Source: an uncultured Lachnospiraceae bacterium (GTDB lineage: Bacteria; Bacillota; Clostridia; Lachnospirales; Lachnospiraceae). Taken from it: 64,000 nt of DNA. Both the position numbers and the translations under genes were made by a program. The notes under the pieces were generated by a model. The model ran no database searches and was not told the DNA's origin. It saw only the letters and a list, made by a program, of their open reading frames with translations. Of the stretch, positions 17,152 to 25,822 are shown in pieces (the stretch's first letter is position 1; every line of letters begins with the position of its first letter). The stretch is taken from assembly GCA_910589075.1 (NCBI GenBank), contig CAJUSK010000025.1, positions 1-64,000 on the forward strand. The letters run 5' to 3'.

Positions 17152-18072
17152 ATGATCAGAGAATGGGAATCGGGAGAACAGGCTTTCCAGTATGAGGAAA
17201 GAAACAAAGAGATCACAGTGTTGCAGTGGAAGGGCAACGGGACTGTTGTCCAAATACCTGAGAGGATAGAAGGGGCGGAAACGGTCAAAATTGGCAGAAA
17301 AGCCTTTCTCAGCAATAAACGAATACAGGAAGTGTCACTGCCGGGCGGGATACGGGAAATTGACGACTGGGCCTTTGCCTATTGCAGCAGGCTGGCCTGT
17401 GTGTATCTGCCCAGAAGGGAAATTCTGTTTGGCAAAGGGGCCTTTCTGCAATGTGAAAAACTGGAACAGATGGTGCCGCAGACGGAGGATGGGACCATAT
17501 TGGCGAAACAGGACATGTTAAGCGTCGGCGGACTGCTGGCGGCCGTAGTGCATAAACTGGATGACCCTTATTTATTAAATCCGCTGGAAGCCGGGTCACA
17601 AGCCTGGATACAGAGATGGGATGTCAGAATGCTGCAGGTTCTCCATACCCCTGACAGAGACGGTTATCAGCAGACCATTCTGTGTGGCGAAGAGGATATT
17701 GGCAGTATGGAAAACAACCTGGATTACTTTCTCAGCCAGAAGCGCAGGAGCAAAGCCAGGCTGGCATTGCTGCGGCTCCTGTATGATATGGGGCTGGAGG
17801 CAAAGACACGGGAAGAACTACAGGCATATATAAAGAGCCATACAAAAGGCTGTGCCCACGAGGAGGCATGGCGGGTGGTCAGGGAGGAATACGGAAACAG
17901 AAAAGAGTTTTACGATATGCTTCTGGATTGCGGAGCGCTGACGGAAACAAATTTTGACGGTGTGCTCTGTGATATGGGAACAGAACTGGCAGAAATGAAA
18001 GCTTATCTCTTAAAGGAAAAGGAAGCGCGTTTTTCAGGAGGCGGATTTTTTGATTCTCTGTCTCTGGACTGA
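17152..18072 (+). CDS. LRR-containing third member of the MoxR/VWA operon
   Basis: The 306-residue protein has about three BspA-type LRR units in residues 1-100 (KIGRKAFLSNKRIQEVSLPG, EIDDWAFAYCSRLACVYLP), then an unrecognised helical domain with SKARLALLRLLYDMGLEAK. ATG 17152 follows AAAGGGA; the longer frame from 17104 overlaps the ATPase gene. Being third in a tight operon suggests it recruits substrate to the ATPase/VWA pair, which is inference. No signal peptide is present, so it is probably cytoplasmic. Confidence 0.78.
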   Translation: MIREWESGEQAFQYEERNKEITVLQWKGNGTVVQIPERIEGAETVKIGRKAFLSNKRIQEVSLPGGIREIDDWAFAYCSRLACVYLPRREILFGKGAFLQCEKLEQMVPQTEDGTILAKQDMLSVGGLLAAVVHKLDDPYLLNPLEAGSQAWIQRWDVRMLQVLHTPDRDGYQQTILCGEEDIGSMENNLDYFLSQKRRSKARLALLRLLYDMGLEAKTREELQAYIKSHTKGCAHEEAWRVVREEYGNRKEFYDMLLDCGALTETNFDGVLCDMGTELAEMKAYLLKEKEARFSGGGFFDSLSLD

Positions 18073-18092
18073 GCGGGAAAGGTGGAATGGTT

Positions 18093-19325
18093 ATGACAAC
18101 ATATGAGAAAGCGTATGAAAAGCTGGAGAAATACGGACAGCTTCATGTATTACAATATTACGCGGAGCTGTCAGAGGAACAGAAGGAGGAACTGCTGGCC
18201 CAGATTCTGGCTACAGATTTTTCCGTTCTGACCTCCAGGGAGAAAGAAACGGGAAAAGAGAGTGAAAAAGGTAAAATTGCGCCCCTGGCGGCCATGGAGC
18301 TGGATGAGATCAATGCCCGCAGGGATGAGTTTGAGCGTATCGGGCTGGAAGCTATCCGTGCCGGCAAGGTGGGTGCCGTACTTCTGGCAGGCGGTATGGG
18401 AACACGGCTCGGCTCTGATGATCCAAAAGGGATGTACGATATTGGACTGACAAAACCGGTGTATATATTTGAACGTATTATGCGCAATACGCTGGATGTG
18501 GTGGAGAGAAGCGGCGCCTGGATTCCGTTTTTCATTATGACAAGCGATAAGAACCATCAGGCTACGACAAAGTTTTTCAAAACACACAATTATTTTGGAT
18601 ATAATCCGGACTATGTATGCTTCTTCCAACAGGAGATGGCGCCTGCTTCCGATTATGAGGGGCGGGTCTATATGGAAGAAAAGGGCAGAATTTCCACATC
18701 TCCCAACGGCAATGGCGGCTGGTTTGTCTCTATGGAGCGAAGTGAAGCAGGTAAAAAAATGCATGCTATGGGGGTGGAATGGCTGAATGTGTTTGCGGTG
18801 GATAATGTGCTGCAACGGATTGCAGATCCCTGTTTTATCGGTGGCGTGATTGCGGAAAACAGGGCGTCCGGTTCCAAAGTGGTACGGAAAGCAGCGCCGG
18901 ATGAGAAAGTAGGCGTGATGTGTCTGGAGGATGGCAGACCGTCCATTATTGAATACTATGAACTGACACAGGAACTGATGGACGCGAAAGATGAAAAAGG
19001 AGAGCCGGCTTATAATTTTGGTGCCATTCTGAACTATCTGTTCCGTGTAAAGGACCTGGTAGAGATTATGAATCATCATCTTCCGCTGCATGTAGTGGAA
19101 AAGAAAATCCCCTATCTGGATGAACAGGGAATGTTCATAAAGCCGGAGGCGCCCAATGGCTATAAATATGAACAGCTTGTGCTGGATATGGTACATGAAC
19201 TGGAAAGCTGCCTCCCCTTCGAGGTGATACGGGAGAGGGAGTTTGCGCCGATTAAAAACAGGACCGGTATTGATTCTGTGGACAGCGCCAGAGAACTGTT
19301 GGCCGGCAACGGCGTAATCCTGTAA
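18093..19325 (+). CDS. UDP-N-acetylhexosamine pyrophosphorylase-like UTP-sugar uridylyltransferase
   Basis: The 410 residues match the UDPGP/UAP1-type family. The glycine-rich nucleotide loop is LLAGGMGTRLGSDDPKGMY at about 97-115. Later family features include FFIMTSDKN, PNGNGGWF and VFAVDNVL. The enzyme would join UTP to a sugar-1-phosphate, most likely GlcNAc-1-P or GalNAc-1-P, supplying UDP-sugars for envelope polymers. Bacteria usually use GlmU, so the eukaryote-like form is notable. ATG 18093 gives better spacing to AAGGTGG than ATG 18087. galE follows after a 225-bp gap that has its own promoter. Confidence 0.88.
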   Translation: MTTYEKAYEKLEKYGQLHVLQYYAELSEEQKEELLAQILATDFSVLTSREKETGKESEKGKIAPLAAMELDEINARRDEFERIGLEAIRAGKVGAVLLAGGMGTRLGSDDPKGMYDIGLTKPVYIFERIMRNTLDVVERSGAWIPFFIMTSDKNHQATTKFFKTHNYFGYNPDYVCFFQQEMAPASDYEGRVYMEEKGRISTSPNGNGGWFVSMERSEAGKKMHAMGVEWLNVFAVDNVLQRIADPCFIGGVIAENRASGSKVVRKAAPDEKVGVMCLEDGRPSIIEYYELTQELMDAKDEKGEPAYNFGAILNYLFRVKDLVEIMNHHLPLHVVEKKIPYLDEQGMFIKPEAPNGYKYEQLVLDMVHELESCLPFEVIREREFAPIKNRTGIDSVDSARELLAGNGVIL

Positions 19326-19336
19326 GGCACTGCGCG

Positions 19337-19397
19337 CCATGTTTTATGACAATAGAAAGTTCCCAAAGTGTTCTTTCTATTGCTTGATGAACATGGC
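19337..19397. repeat. Hairpin repeat, copy 1 (37-bp core at 19346-19382)
   Basis: ATGACAATAGAAAGTTCCCA opens a 37-bp unit whose ends CAATAGAAAG and CTTTCTATTG are exact inverted repeats. Outer arms GCCATGTT / AACATGGC extend the palindrome to 61 bp. The core recurs at 23479-23515 with few changes. It sits 3' of the pyrophosphorylase gene and could act as a terminator or a dispersed palindromic repeat. Confidence 0.7.
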
Positions 19398-19409
19398 TTA
19401 TTTAACATT

Positions 19410-19438
19410 TTGACAGGTTTCTGCAACATTCCTATCTT
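19410..19438 (+). promoter_or_regulatory. Sigma-A-type promoter of galE
   Basis: TTGACA (19410-19415) and TATCTT (19433-19438) are separated by 17 bp. The transcript would have a leader of about 105 nt in which I see no clear riboswitch. Confidence 0.65.
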
Positions 19439-19550
19439 GTAGCTACAGGTGCTTTTCTGTACACTGAAAACAGATGGAGCAGACAAACAGAATGAGAAAG
19501 TACGCTGCTTACCGTGTATGCGGCGCAGACTTTCCGGAACAGGAGGAACT

Positions 19551-20567
19551 ATGGCAATCTTGGTAACAGGCGGCGCCGGATATATTGGCAGCCATACGGT
19601 AGTTGAATTACAGGAAGCCGGCTACGATGTGGTCGTAGTGGACAATCTGAGCAATTCCAGCGAGAAATCACTGAAACGTGTGGAAAAGATTACAGGAAAA
19701 CCGGTCACATTTTATGAAGTGGATATTCTGGACAGAGAAGGACTGGAAAAGGTATTTGCAGCGGAGTCTATCGACTGCTGTATTCATTTTGCCGGTCTGA
19801 AGGCGGTGGGGGAATCCGTGGCGAAGCCCTGGGAATATTATTATAATAATATCAGCGGAACGCTTGTTCTGGTGGACGTGATGAGAAAACATAATGTAAA
19901 AAATATTATTTTCTCCTCTTCCGCAACGGTTTACGGAAATCCGGCATTTATCCCTATTACGGAGGAATGTCCCAAAGGTCAGATTACCAATCCATATGGA
20001 CAGACAAAGGGCATGCTGGAGCAGATCCTGATGGATATGCAGAAAGCAGATTCCGCATGGAATGTTATCCTTCTGCGTTATTTCAATCCCATCGGTGCGC
20101 ATAAGAGCGGCACAATAGGAGAAAATCCCAATGGCATTCCCAACAATCTGATGCCCTATATTACACAGGTGGCAGTAGGGAAATTAAAAGAACTGGGCGT
20201 ATTCGGTAATGATTATGATACGCCGGACGGAACTGGTGTCCGCGATTACATCCATGTGGTGGATCTGGCAAGAGGCCATGTAAAAGCCATCGAAAAAATC
20301 CGCCAGAATCCGGGTACGGAAATTTACAATCTGGGTACGGGCATGGGTTACAGTGTGCTGGATATTGTAAAGAACTTTGAAGAGGCTTCCGGGGTGAAAA
20401 TTCCTTATGTTATAAAGGAACGGCGTGCCGGAGATATTGCGACCTGCTATTCCGATGCTTCCAAAGCGGAAAAAGAGCTTGGCTGGAAGGCGCAGTACGG
20501 CATTAAGGAAATGTGTGAAGATTCCTGGAGATGGCAGAAAAATAATCCCAACGGATATGAAGAATAA
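19551..20567 (+). CDS. galE: UDP-glucose 4-epimerase
   Basis: The 338-residue protein is a full-length GalE of the extended SDR family. It has the NAD-binding GGAGYIGSH motif near residue 7, SSSATVYG with the catalytic Ser, and the YxxxK pair in NPYGQTKGM. LLRYFNPIGAH and DGTGVRDYIHV complete the signature. It interconverts UDP-glucose and UDP-galactose (possibly the N-acetyl forms) for polysaccharide synthesis. ATG 19551 follows AGGAGG by 4 bases; the frame extends 34 codons further upstream but without a site. A promoter lies upstream and a terminator downstream, so it is probably transcribed alone. Confidence 0.95.
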   Translation: MAILVTGGAGYIGSHTVVELQEAGYDVVVVDNLSNSSEKSLKRVEKITGKPVTFYEVDILDREGLEKVFAAESIDCCIHFAGLKAVGESVAKPWEYYYNNISGTLVLVDVMRKHNVKNIIFSSSATVYGNPAFIPITEECPKGQITNPYGQTKGMLEQILMDMQKADSAWNVILLRYFNPIGAHKSGTIGENPNGIPNNLMPYITQVAVGKLKELGVFGNDYDTPDGTGVRDYIHVVDLARGHVKAIEKIRQNPGTEIYNLGTGMGYSVLDIVKNFEEASGVKIPYVIKERRAGDIATCYSDASKAEKELGWKAQYGIKEMCEDSWRWQKNNPNGYEE

Positions 20568-20602
20568 AATAAGCCGCTAATCATAGATCGGTGGTATTAC
20601 GA

Positions 20603-20635
20603 AAAACGCTCCCTGACGTCTGTCAGGGGGCGTTT
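20603..20635. terminator. Bidirectional terminator between galE and the alarmone synthetase gene
   Basis: AAACGCTCCCTGAC pairs with GTCAGGGGGCGTTT around a short loop. The T tract is better on the minus strand (reverse of GAAAAACGC). The stop codon of the minus-strand gene lies within the hairpin. Confidence 0.75.
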
Positions 20636-21285
20636 ACACTGTCACTTTTTGTCCGTTTGCTGTATGTAAGCACCTGATCATTGAGTGAAAGCATACGGTC
20701 ATCCAACTCATATATAATCTTGGCACATTCAATCAGCTCGTTTTTAATAAATACAGGGGCCTTTCCTTCAAATTTGTAATTGATTTTGTGTTCCAGGCTG
20801 GCCCAGAAATCCATGGCTACTGTCCGGATTTGAATTTCCACTTTCGTTTCGGCGCTTCTGTCCGAGAGGAAGATGGGGATGGAAACAATCATGTGGTAAC
20901 TTCTGTAACCGCTCGGTTTGGGATGCTTGATATAATCCTTGACGGAAAGTACTTTAATGTCGCTTTGGTTGGTAATCATCTCTGCAATCCGGTAAATGTC
21001 GGATGTGAAAGAACAGATGACACGGACACCGGCTATGTCATTTACATAATTGACCATATTTTCGATGGTGGATTCATATCCGTGTTTTTTCAGTTTCTTG
21101 ACAATGCTTTCCGGCGATTTCAGCCTTGATTTGATATGCTCAATAGGATTATATCTATGCACATGTTGAAATTCATCGTTCAGAATTTCCAGTTTTGTAC
21201 CGATTTCTTTTAATGCTGAATTGTAAATCAGTGTGACTTCCTTCCATGAGTCTACACCACTGTCTGGTGAAGGTCTAAATTCCAT
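20623..21285 (-). CDS. Small alarmone synthetase (RelP/RelQ-type GTP pyrophosphokinase)
   Basis: The 220-residue protein holds a lone RelA/SpoT synthetase domain (about 45-175) without hydrolase or regulatory domains. Signature parts are IENMVNYVNDIAGVRVICSF, KPSGYRSYHMIV and TKVEIQIRTVAMDFWASLEH. It makes (p)ppGpp from ATP and GDP/GTP in the stringent response. The start at 21285 gives 7 bases to GAGG; an ATG two codons upstream at 21291 is too close to that site. It is transcribed alone. Confidence 0.92.
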   Translation of the reverse strand: MEFRPSPDSGVDSWKEVTLIYNSALKEIGTKLEILNDEFQHVHRYNPIEHIKSRLKSPESIVKKLKKHGYESTIENMVNYVNDIAGVRVICSFTSDIYRIAEMITNQSDIKVLSVKDYIKHPKPSGYRSYHMIVSIPIFLSDRSAETKVEIQIRTVAMDFWASLEHKINYKFEGKAPVFIKNELIECAKIIYELDDRMLSLNDQVLTYSKRTKSDSVNAP

Positions 21286-21445
21286 TTGCATACCTCGTTT
21301 GTTTATGGCAGAATACTATTATTGTATGCCATGTCGTACTATAATATGATTATACCATAAATAAACAGCAATGTGTATTATTAACAGAAAATTAATAAAT
21401 AGGAAAAAAGTATTGTGAAAAAATACAATGGCAGGAGGATTTGGT

Positions 21446-21721
21446 ATGTTTCGCATGTGGTGTAAAGTATGGAAGGAAAATCGACTGGTCAGAGATATGG
21501 TAATCGAAAGGCCGGAGAAAGACACCCGAACACATAAAGTGTTTGCCGCACTGGAAGCATGCTGCGTGGCATTTGATTTAGAGCAGCCGATCTGGCTGGA
21601 TGCAGTCGTAACGGACTTCAAACGCCATGGAAAAGCAAGATTTACAAAGGATTGCTTTATAGAATCTGTAGAGTTTGATTATCTGGAAATACAGGTGATT
21701 GAGGAAGATGATCTTTTTTAA
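21446..21721 (+). CDS. Small hypothetical protein
   Basis: This 91-residue soluble protein begins MFRMWCKVWKENRLVRDM and looks conserved in composition, ending in an acidic tail (EIQVIEEDDLF). ATG 21446 follows AGGAGG by 7 bases, which decides against the in-frame ATG at 21428 that lies before that site. I recognise no family. It lies between the divergent alarmone gene and the sigma factor gene. Confidence 0.7.
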   Translation: MFRMWCKVWKENRLVRDMVIERPEKDTRTHKVFAALEACCVAFDLEQPIWLDAVVTDFKRHGKARFTKDCFIESVEFDYLEIQVIEEDDLF

Positions 21722-21737
21722 AAATTTTTACTTTTAC

Positions 21738-21767
21738 TGTGACCTTTTGCGGCCTTTGCCCATCTAA
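21738..21767 (+). promoter_or_regulatory. Candidate ECF (sigma-V-like) autoregulatory promoter
   Basis: TGTGACCTTTT (from 21738) and CATCTAA (21761-21767) resemble the TGAAAC-CTTTT / CGTC-type promoters of sigma-V/ECF30 factors. The position about 110 bp before the ECF sigma gene suggests self-activation. A GCGGCAG/CTGCCGC stem-loop at 21799-21823 lies in the leader. Confidence 0.35.
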
Positions 21768-21874
21768 TCTGTGTAAAATGAAATCGGCCGTTTCATACAG
21801 CGGCAGGACAGGCGACTGCCGCTGCCGCATAACAGTTTGCACAGGTGAAAAGCGGGGCGGGAAAGGAATGTAAC

Positions 21875-22357
21875 ATGAATAAAGAGCAGTTTACGGCACA
21901 GGTGCTGGATGCGGAAAAGAGTCTGTACATCATTGCCAGATCAATTCTGGGCAATGATGCAGACTGTGCGGATGCAATGCAGAGTGCGATTCTGCGGGCT
22001 TTCGAAAAGCTGCATACACTCAGGCAGGAGCCTTTTTTTAAAACATGGCTGACCAGGATACTGATCAATGAATGCTATCAGGTAATCCGGTCCAGGAAGG
22101 AACAGGTTACCTGTGAAGAATATTTCCGTACACATGCACAATCATACGTAAAAGAAGATTCGGATGTGTTTCGGGCGGTCATGGAACTGCATGAAAATTA
22201 CAGGATACCATTTGTATTGTTTTATATCGAGGGGTTTTCCATCAGTGAAATTGGCAAAATGCTCAAATTGTCTCAAAGCGCAGTGAAAATGAGGTTGCAT
22301 CGGGGCAGGAATCTTATGAAAGCAAAGTTAATGGGAGAATATGGTTATGAAAAATAG
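21875..22357 (+). CDS. ECF-type RNA polymerase sigma factor
   Basis: The 160-residue protein has a sigma-70 region 2 (about 10-75, AMQSAILRAFEKLHTLRQEP) and region 4 (about 105-155, FSISEIGKMLKLSQSAVKMRLHRGR). It has the size of ECF factors that answer envelope stress. ATG 21875 follows AAAGGA. It overlaps the DUF4179 anti-sigma gene by about 11 bp, the usual pairing that keeps the sigma factor inactive until a signal. Confidence 0.93.
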   Translation: MNKEQFTAQVLDAEKSLYIIARSILGNDADCADAMQSAILRAFEKLHTLRQEPFFKTWLTRILINECYQVIRSRKEQVTCEEYFRTHAQSYVKEDSDVFRAVMELHENYRIPFVLFYIEGFSISEIGKMLKLSQSAVKMRLHRGRNLMKAKLMGEYGYEK

Positions 22358-23420
22358 AAGATGGAACCGGGAATTCCCTCAAGTGCCGTATGCGGTTCAC
22401 ATGTCGGTTTTGGATGCTCTTTCCGCCTTGGAAGATCAGGAGGAAAAGAAAGTGAATCAAAAGAAACGTGGCATAAAAAAGCGCACAATGCTGATTCTGG
22501 CGGCCGCAATGGCGGCGGCTCTGGGAATGACAGCGGCGGCATCGGGTATTTTTAAATGGAACAAACAGACAGAAAAACGGTTTGAAGCCCCGCCAGAGCT
22601 GGAAGACCGGCTGGTACTGGAAGAGATTGCCGAGCAGGGAAATCAGACAGTATCGGATCACGGACTGACGATTGAGGCAGTTCAGACTATACAGGATTCT
22701 AACTGGTTTTATGCGCTGTTTGAGATAACTGCAGAAGATGAAAGTATACTGATTGATGAGAATTGCGGCATGCGCTATAAGATGGATGTTACAGGCGGCA
22801 ATGATCCCTTTATCGGTTTCACGTGGGGGTTTGTGGACAACGGAAGCCAGGAAGTGTCCAACAGCAGATACTTTGAAATGTTTGGGACAAAAATGGACGT
22901 GGAGCAATATAAATCGGTATATGAAACCGAGACAGATGCTGCAGGAGAGGATCTGCAGATGAATATACAGTTTACGGCGCTTACGGGACCAGGGGAAAAA
23001 GCGATGGAAGGGGATGTGTTGATTGAAGGCGACTGGACCTTTGCACTCAATATTCATCCGGCAAAGACGATCCGGCATGAAATGAACCGAGAATTTGAAA
23101 TCAACGGCTGCCAGGTGTTGATCCGGTCTGTGGAACTTTCCCCTTTGAGTATGATATTGATTTGTGATATGGAAGGTATCCGTGCACTGGAAAAAGTGGA
23201 AGGGGTCAATCTGGATCAGTTAGACTCCCTGCAGTCCCTGCGTATCACGGGTGTGAAATATGAAGACGGTACGGAGATTTTACAAGAGTATGCGCAGGAG
23301 AGGGAACAATACGGGGATATGGACTATGCGAAAATATTACGGTTTTCCAGTGTGGTTGAACCGGAAAAAGTCAGTGCGCTGCTGCTGGGAGAGGAGCGGT
23401 ATGAGATACCGTTGAAATAG
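22347..23420 (+). CDS. DUF4179 membrane anti-sigma factor
   Basis: The 357-residue protein has a cytoplasmic N-terminus of about 45 residues (QEEKKVNQKKRGIKKRT before the membrane), one transmembrane segment (LILAAAMAAALGMTAAASGI) and a large extracytoplasmic DUF4179 region that starts near FKWNKQ and includes the QTVSDHGLTIEAVQTIQDSN motif. It would bind the upstream ECF factor and release it on an envelope signal. ATG 22347 is preferred to 22341 because spacing to GGGAGA is better. Confidence 0.85.
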   Translation: MKNRRWNREFPQVPYAVHMSVLDALSALEDQEEKKVNQKKRGIKKRTMLILAAAMAAALGMTAAASGIFKWNKQTEKRFEAPPELEDRLVLEEIAEQGNQTVSDHGLTIEAVQTIQDSNWFYALFEITAEDESILIDENCGMRYKMDVTGGNDPFIGFTWGFVDNGSQEVSNSRYFEMFGTKMDVEQYKSVYETETDAAGEDLQMNIQFTALTGPGEKAMEGDVLIEGDWTFALNIHPAKTIRHEMNREFEINGCQVLIRSVELSPLSMILICDMEGIRALEKVEGVNLDQLDSLQSLRITGVKYEDGTEILQEYAQEREQYGDMDYAKILRFSSVVEPEKVSALLLGEERYEIPLK

Positions 23421-23441
23421 ATAGGAGATCAGAGGAGTGTA

Positions 23442-23474
23442 AACGCCGGCGGGCAGAGAACCCGTCGGCGTTTT
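23442..23474 (+). terminator. Rho-independent terminator of the sigma/anti-sigma operon
   Basis: AACGCCGGCGGG pairs with CCCGTCGGCGTT (12 bp, one G-T) around CAGAGAA, followed by TTTT. Confidence 0.85.
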
Positions 23475-23478
23475 ATGC

Positions 23479-23515
23479 ATGACAACAGAAAGTTCGCATA
23501 GTGTGCTTTCTATTG
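23479..23515. repeat. 37-bp hairpin repeat, copy 2
   Basis: ATGACAACAGAAAGTTCGCA starts a 37-bp unit that matches 19346-19382 at about 32 positions. Inverted ends (ACAGAAAG / CTTTCTAT) form a hairpin. It lies directly after a terminator and ends one base before the stop of the convergent CotH gene, so it may serve as the terminator for the latter. Confidence 0.7.
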
Positions 23516-25795
23516 TTAGTTAACAATGCCTTTGGTGGGATGGACATAAAAACGCCATTCGTTTGTCTCGCTGAGTCTGCCATAGCTTTCCGTTTCGGCC
23601 ATAACCGGAATGACGGTGGTATCTGCCACAATTCCATCACTGGTGAGATAGACACTGTCTCCCTGCGCCAGCCGGAAGACACCGGTGTTGTCGATGCCTG
23701 CCACGAAGGTTTCTCCGGGTGCAAGGGTTTGCCGGGGCAAGTGGAATTTCAGCATCGGCGCCGGCAGGTTGTTGGAAAGACTGTATTCCTCCAGGTGCAC
23801 CGGACTGGCAGATGCATTGTACAGTTCAATCCAGGGGCCGTCGTGGCCGGTATACAGCTCGCTGATCAACAGGCCCTTTTCGGTAAGCAGGGGCGCGGTA
23901 ATCAGTTCCACGGTAATGTTTCCATTTTGGATACAGGAAGCGTCCAATGTAACTGTGGGGGTGGTAATATAGTCGCCATTGATTTTCCAGCAGGCAAAAG
24001 CCTGATAATTGTTGTATTCGCAGGAGAGCGTCAGGGGATAATCTCCATAATAGGTTCCCCGAAAATCTTCATCGCCTGCCGTCAGGAAGACGGTGCTGAA
24101 ACGAATAAAGGCGCCATTTTCCGGCGCTTTGACAGACAGTGTGTAGGGGGCGCCGGGATGGAACGTGTCCTGGATAAATGTTTTGACCTGTTCTTTTCTG
24201 GAGAAGGCATTTTCTTTTAGCAGATTCACGTTTCGCTGTCGTTTTGCCTCATCTTCCGGTGAATAATAGTGGGATGCGATGAGGTTGAAGGCATTGTTGG
24301 CTTCATTGATCACCGTATCCAGATGTTCTCTGTCAAAGAGTCCGCTGTTCATCAGATCACAGAGCGCGTTCAGAAAACGGGCGCGGTATTTGTCCACCTG
24401 GATCAGAGACCCCAGCAGCGTACCGTTTTCTTTGATATTGTGGAAGCAGGCTGTCCACAAGTCATCATCATACCGGAAATCCCATGTGCAGTCCAGGTCA
24501 TTGATCAGGAAACGGAATTTTCCGTCGGAATAGGGCGTACCGGTGTCCTCTTCTGTGTAACGCCAGATGGCGTAATTTTTCTTTGGATAATCTGTGTTAT
24601 TCACAAGGATTTCAAAGGCGTAGTAGGAAAACAGATCGTCCATGGAGACTGTTTCTTCCAGCTTTTTCTGGTTGTCCGGCTGCAGGATGGGAGAGTTTTC
24701 CAACTGTGGCCAACTGTAATAGAGGTGCTCATAACCGCCGGACTCCGTGCAGGCACGTTCTGAATCTTTGAAAATTTCCAGGCTGTTACGATTGAGCCGT
24801 GTTTTTGAAGCCGTATTATATTTATTGTAGGTATCCTGAAGCTGGGCCACACTGTACAGTTCTCCGTTCAGGAAGATCATAGCCGGGCGGGCGCCTGCTA
24901 CCATATAGCCGGCTTCGTCTGCCAGACGGCTGCCTATGTTCCATCGCAGCATGGAACCTTTCTGCTCAGGATTTGCAATCCCTGCATTGTATTCATTGCC
25001 GCCGTTTCGGAACACCATATTGTTAAAATCCTGAATATGGGGGAATTCGGTTCCCCTTGTATTATAATAGGAAAAGAAGTCGTAGTTGAAGGAAGGGTGT
25101 GCAGGATCATATTCCCTGTCTGCAAGAACCTTCAGGGAATAAGGATAATGGGTCATGGAGCCGTGGTCACCGTCTACGCACAAGCCAATATCCTGGCTGA
25201 TCACATTGGAGCCATCCGGTTCAAAAATATCCATATGGGCACTGCGAATCCATTCTTCACCCCGCTGTTTGCAGTTCTGTTTCTGGAACTGTGCCCAGTC
25301 TTCCGGTGTAGGCCCGCAGTCAGCCATGGGGTAGAGGATGCCTTTTTCCGGTGAATACAGTCCGTCTGCATCTGTTGTGATGGAAACGACCAGTGCGTTG
25401 GTCCAGGCATTTATCTGTTTACCCACAAAATACGTAGCGGTGTAGGGGCCGCCAAGAATCTGTTGATTCCGGTCACAGACAATGGCTTTGACTGTGACGG
25501 CTTTTATTTCTTCTTCCGCCGTACAGGCAATGGGGGCTGTATACAAAGGTGAATCAGCGTGGGGTGTGCTGCCATCCAGTGTGTATCGTATTTCCATATG
25601 CCGGAAGCGGGGAAACGGAAGAGACATCGCTATCTGTATATCTTCCTGATAAAAACCGTTTTCAAGAGAAAAGGAAAAGGCTTCTGTAACGTCCACAGCG
25701 GCTATTCTGGTAGGCAGCGAATTCTGACGGGTGAGAAAGGCGAATAATAAAATAAACGAGAGAAGTATCAAAACGATTTTTTTGTGTCTGAGCAT
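23516..25795 (-). CDS. CotH-family kinase-like surface protein
   Basis: The 759-residue protein starts with a signal-anchor (about 5-22, IVLILLSFILLFAF). A chitobiase-C-type beta domain follows (about 45-130, EIRYTLDGSTPHADSPLY). The CotH kinase domain spans about 200-500 with MVFRNGGNEYN, QDTYNKYN and the metal-binding-type FLINDLDCTWDFRY. A lamin-tail-like domain lies near the end (LISELYTGHDGPWIELYNAS). CotH proteins are atypical secreted kinases, first known from spore coats. AGAAGG lies upstream of ATG 25795. It follows the DUF212 gene by 27 bp in one operon. Confidence 0.88.
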   Translation of the reverse strand: MLRHKKIVLILLSFILLFAFLTRQNSLPTRIAAVDVTEAFSFSLENGFYQEDIQIAMSLPFPRFRHMEIRYTLDGSTPHADSPLYTAPIACTAEEEIKAVTVKAIVCDRNQQILGGPYTATYFVGKQINAWTNALVVSITTDADGLYSPEKGILYPMADCGPTPEDWAQFQKQNCKQRGEEWIRSAHMDIFEPDGSNVISQDIGLCVDGDHGSMTHYPYSLKVLADREYDPAHPSFNYDFFSYYNTRGTEFPHIQDFNNMVFRNGGNEYNAGIANPEQKGSMLRWNIGSRLADEAGYMVAGARPAMIFLNGELYSVAQLQDTYNKYNTASKTRLNRNSLEIFKDSERACTESGGYEHLYYSWPQLENSPILQPDNQKKLEETVSMDDLFSYYAFEILVNNTDYPKKNYAIWRYTEEDTGTPYSDGKFRFLINDLDCTWDFRYDDDLWTACFHNIKENGTLLGSLIQVDKYRARFLNALCDLMNSGLFDREHLDTVINEANNAFNLIASHYYSPEDEAKRQRNVNLLKENAFSRKEQVKTFIQDTFHPGAPYTLSVKAPENGAFIRFSTVFLTAGDEDFRGTYYGDYPLTLSCEYNNYQAFACWKINGDYITTPTVTLDASCIQNGNITVELITAPLLTEKGLLISELYTGHDGPWIELYNASASPVHLEEYSLSNNLPAPMLKFHLPRQTLAPGETFVAGIDNTGVFRLAQGDSVYLTSDGIVADTTVIPVMAETESYGRLSETNEWRFYVHPTKGIVN

Positions 25796-25822
25796 AATCC
25801 GGCCTTCTTTCTTATAAATATG

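Noticed and set aside
18171..19340. Long minus-strand frame opposite the pyrophosphorylase
   Set aside because: No ribosome binding site or recognisable domain; the + strand has a full UDPGP enzyme.
19439..19550. Riboswitch in the galE leader
   Set aside because: No known aptamer core or antiterminator/terminator pair was seen in the ~105-nt leader.
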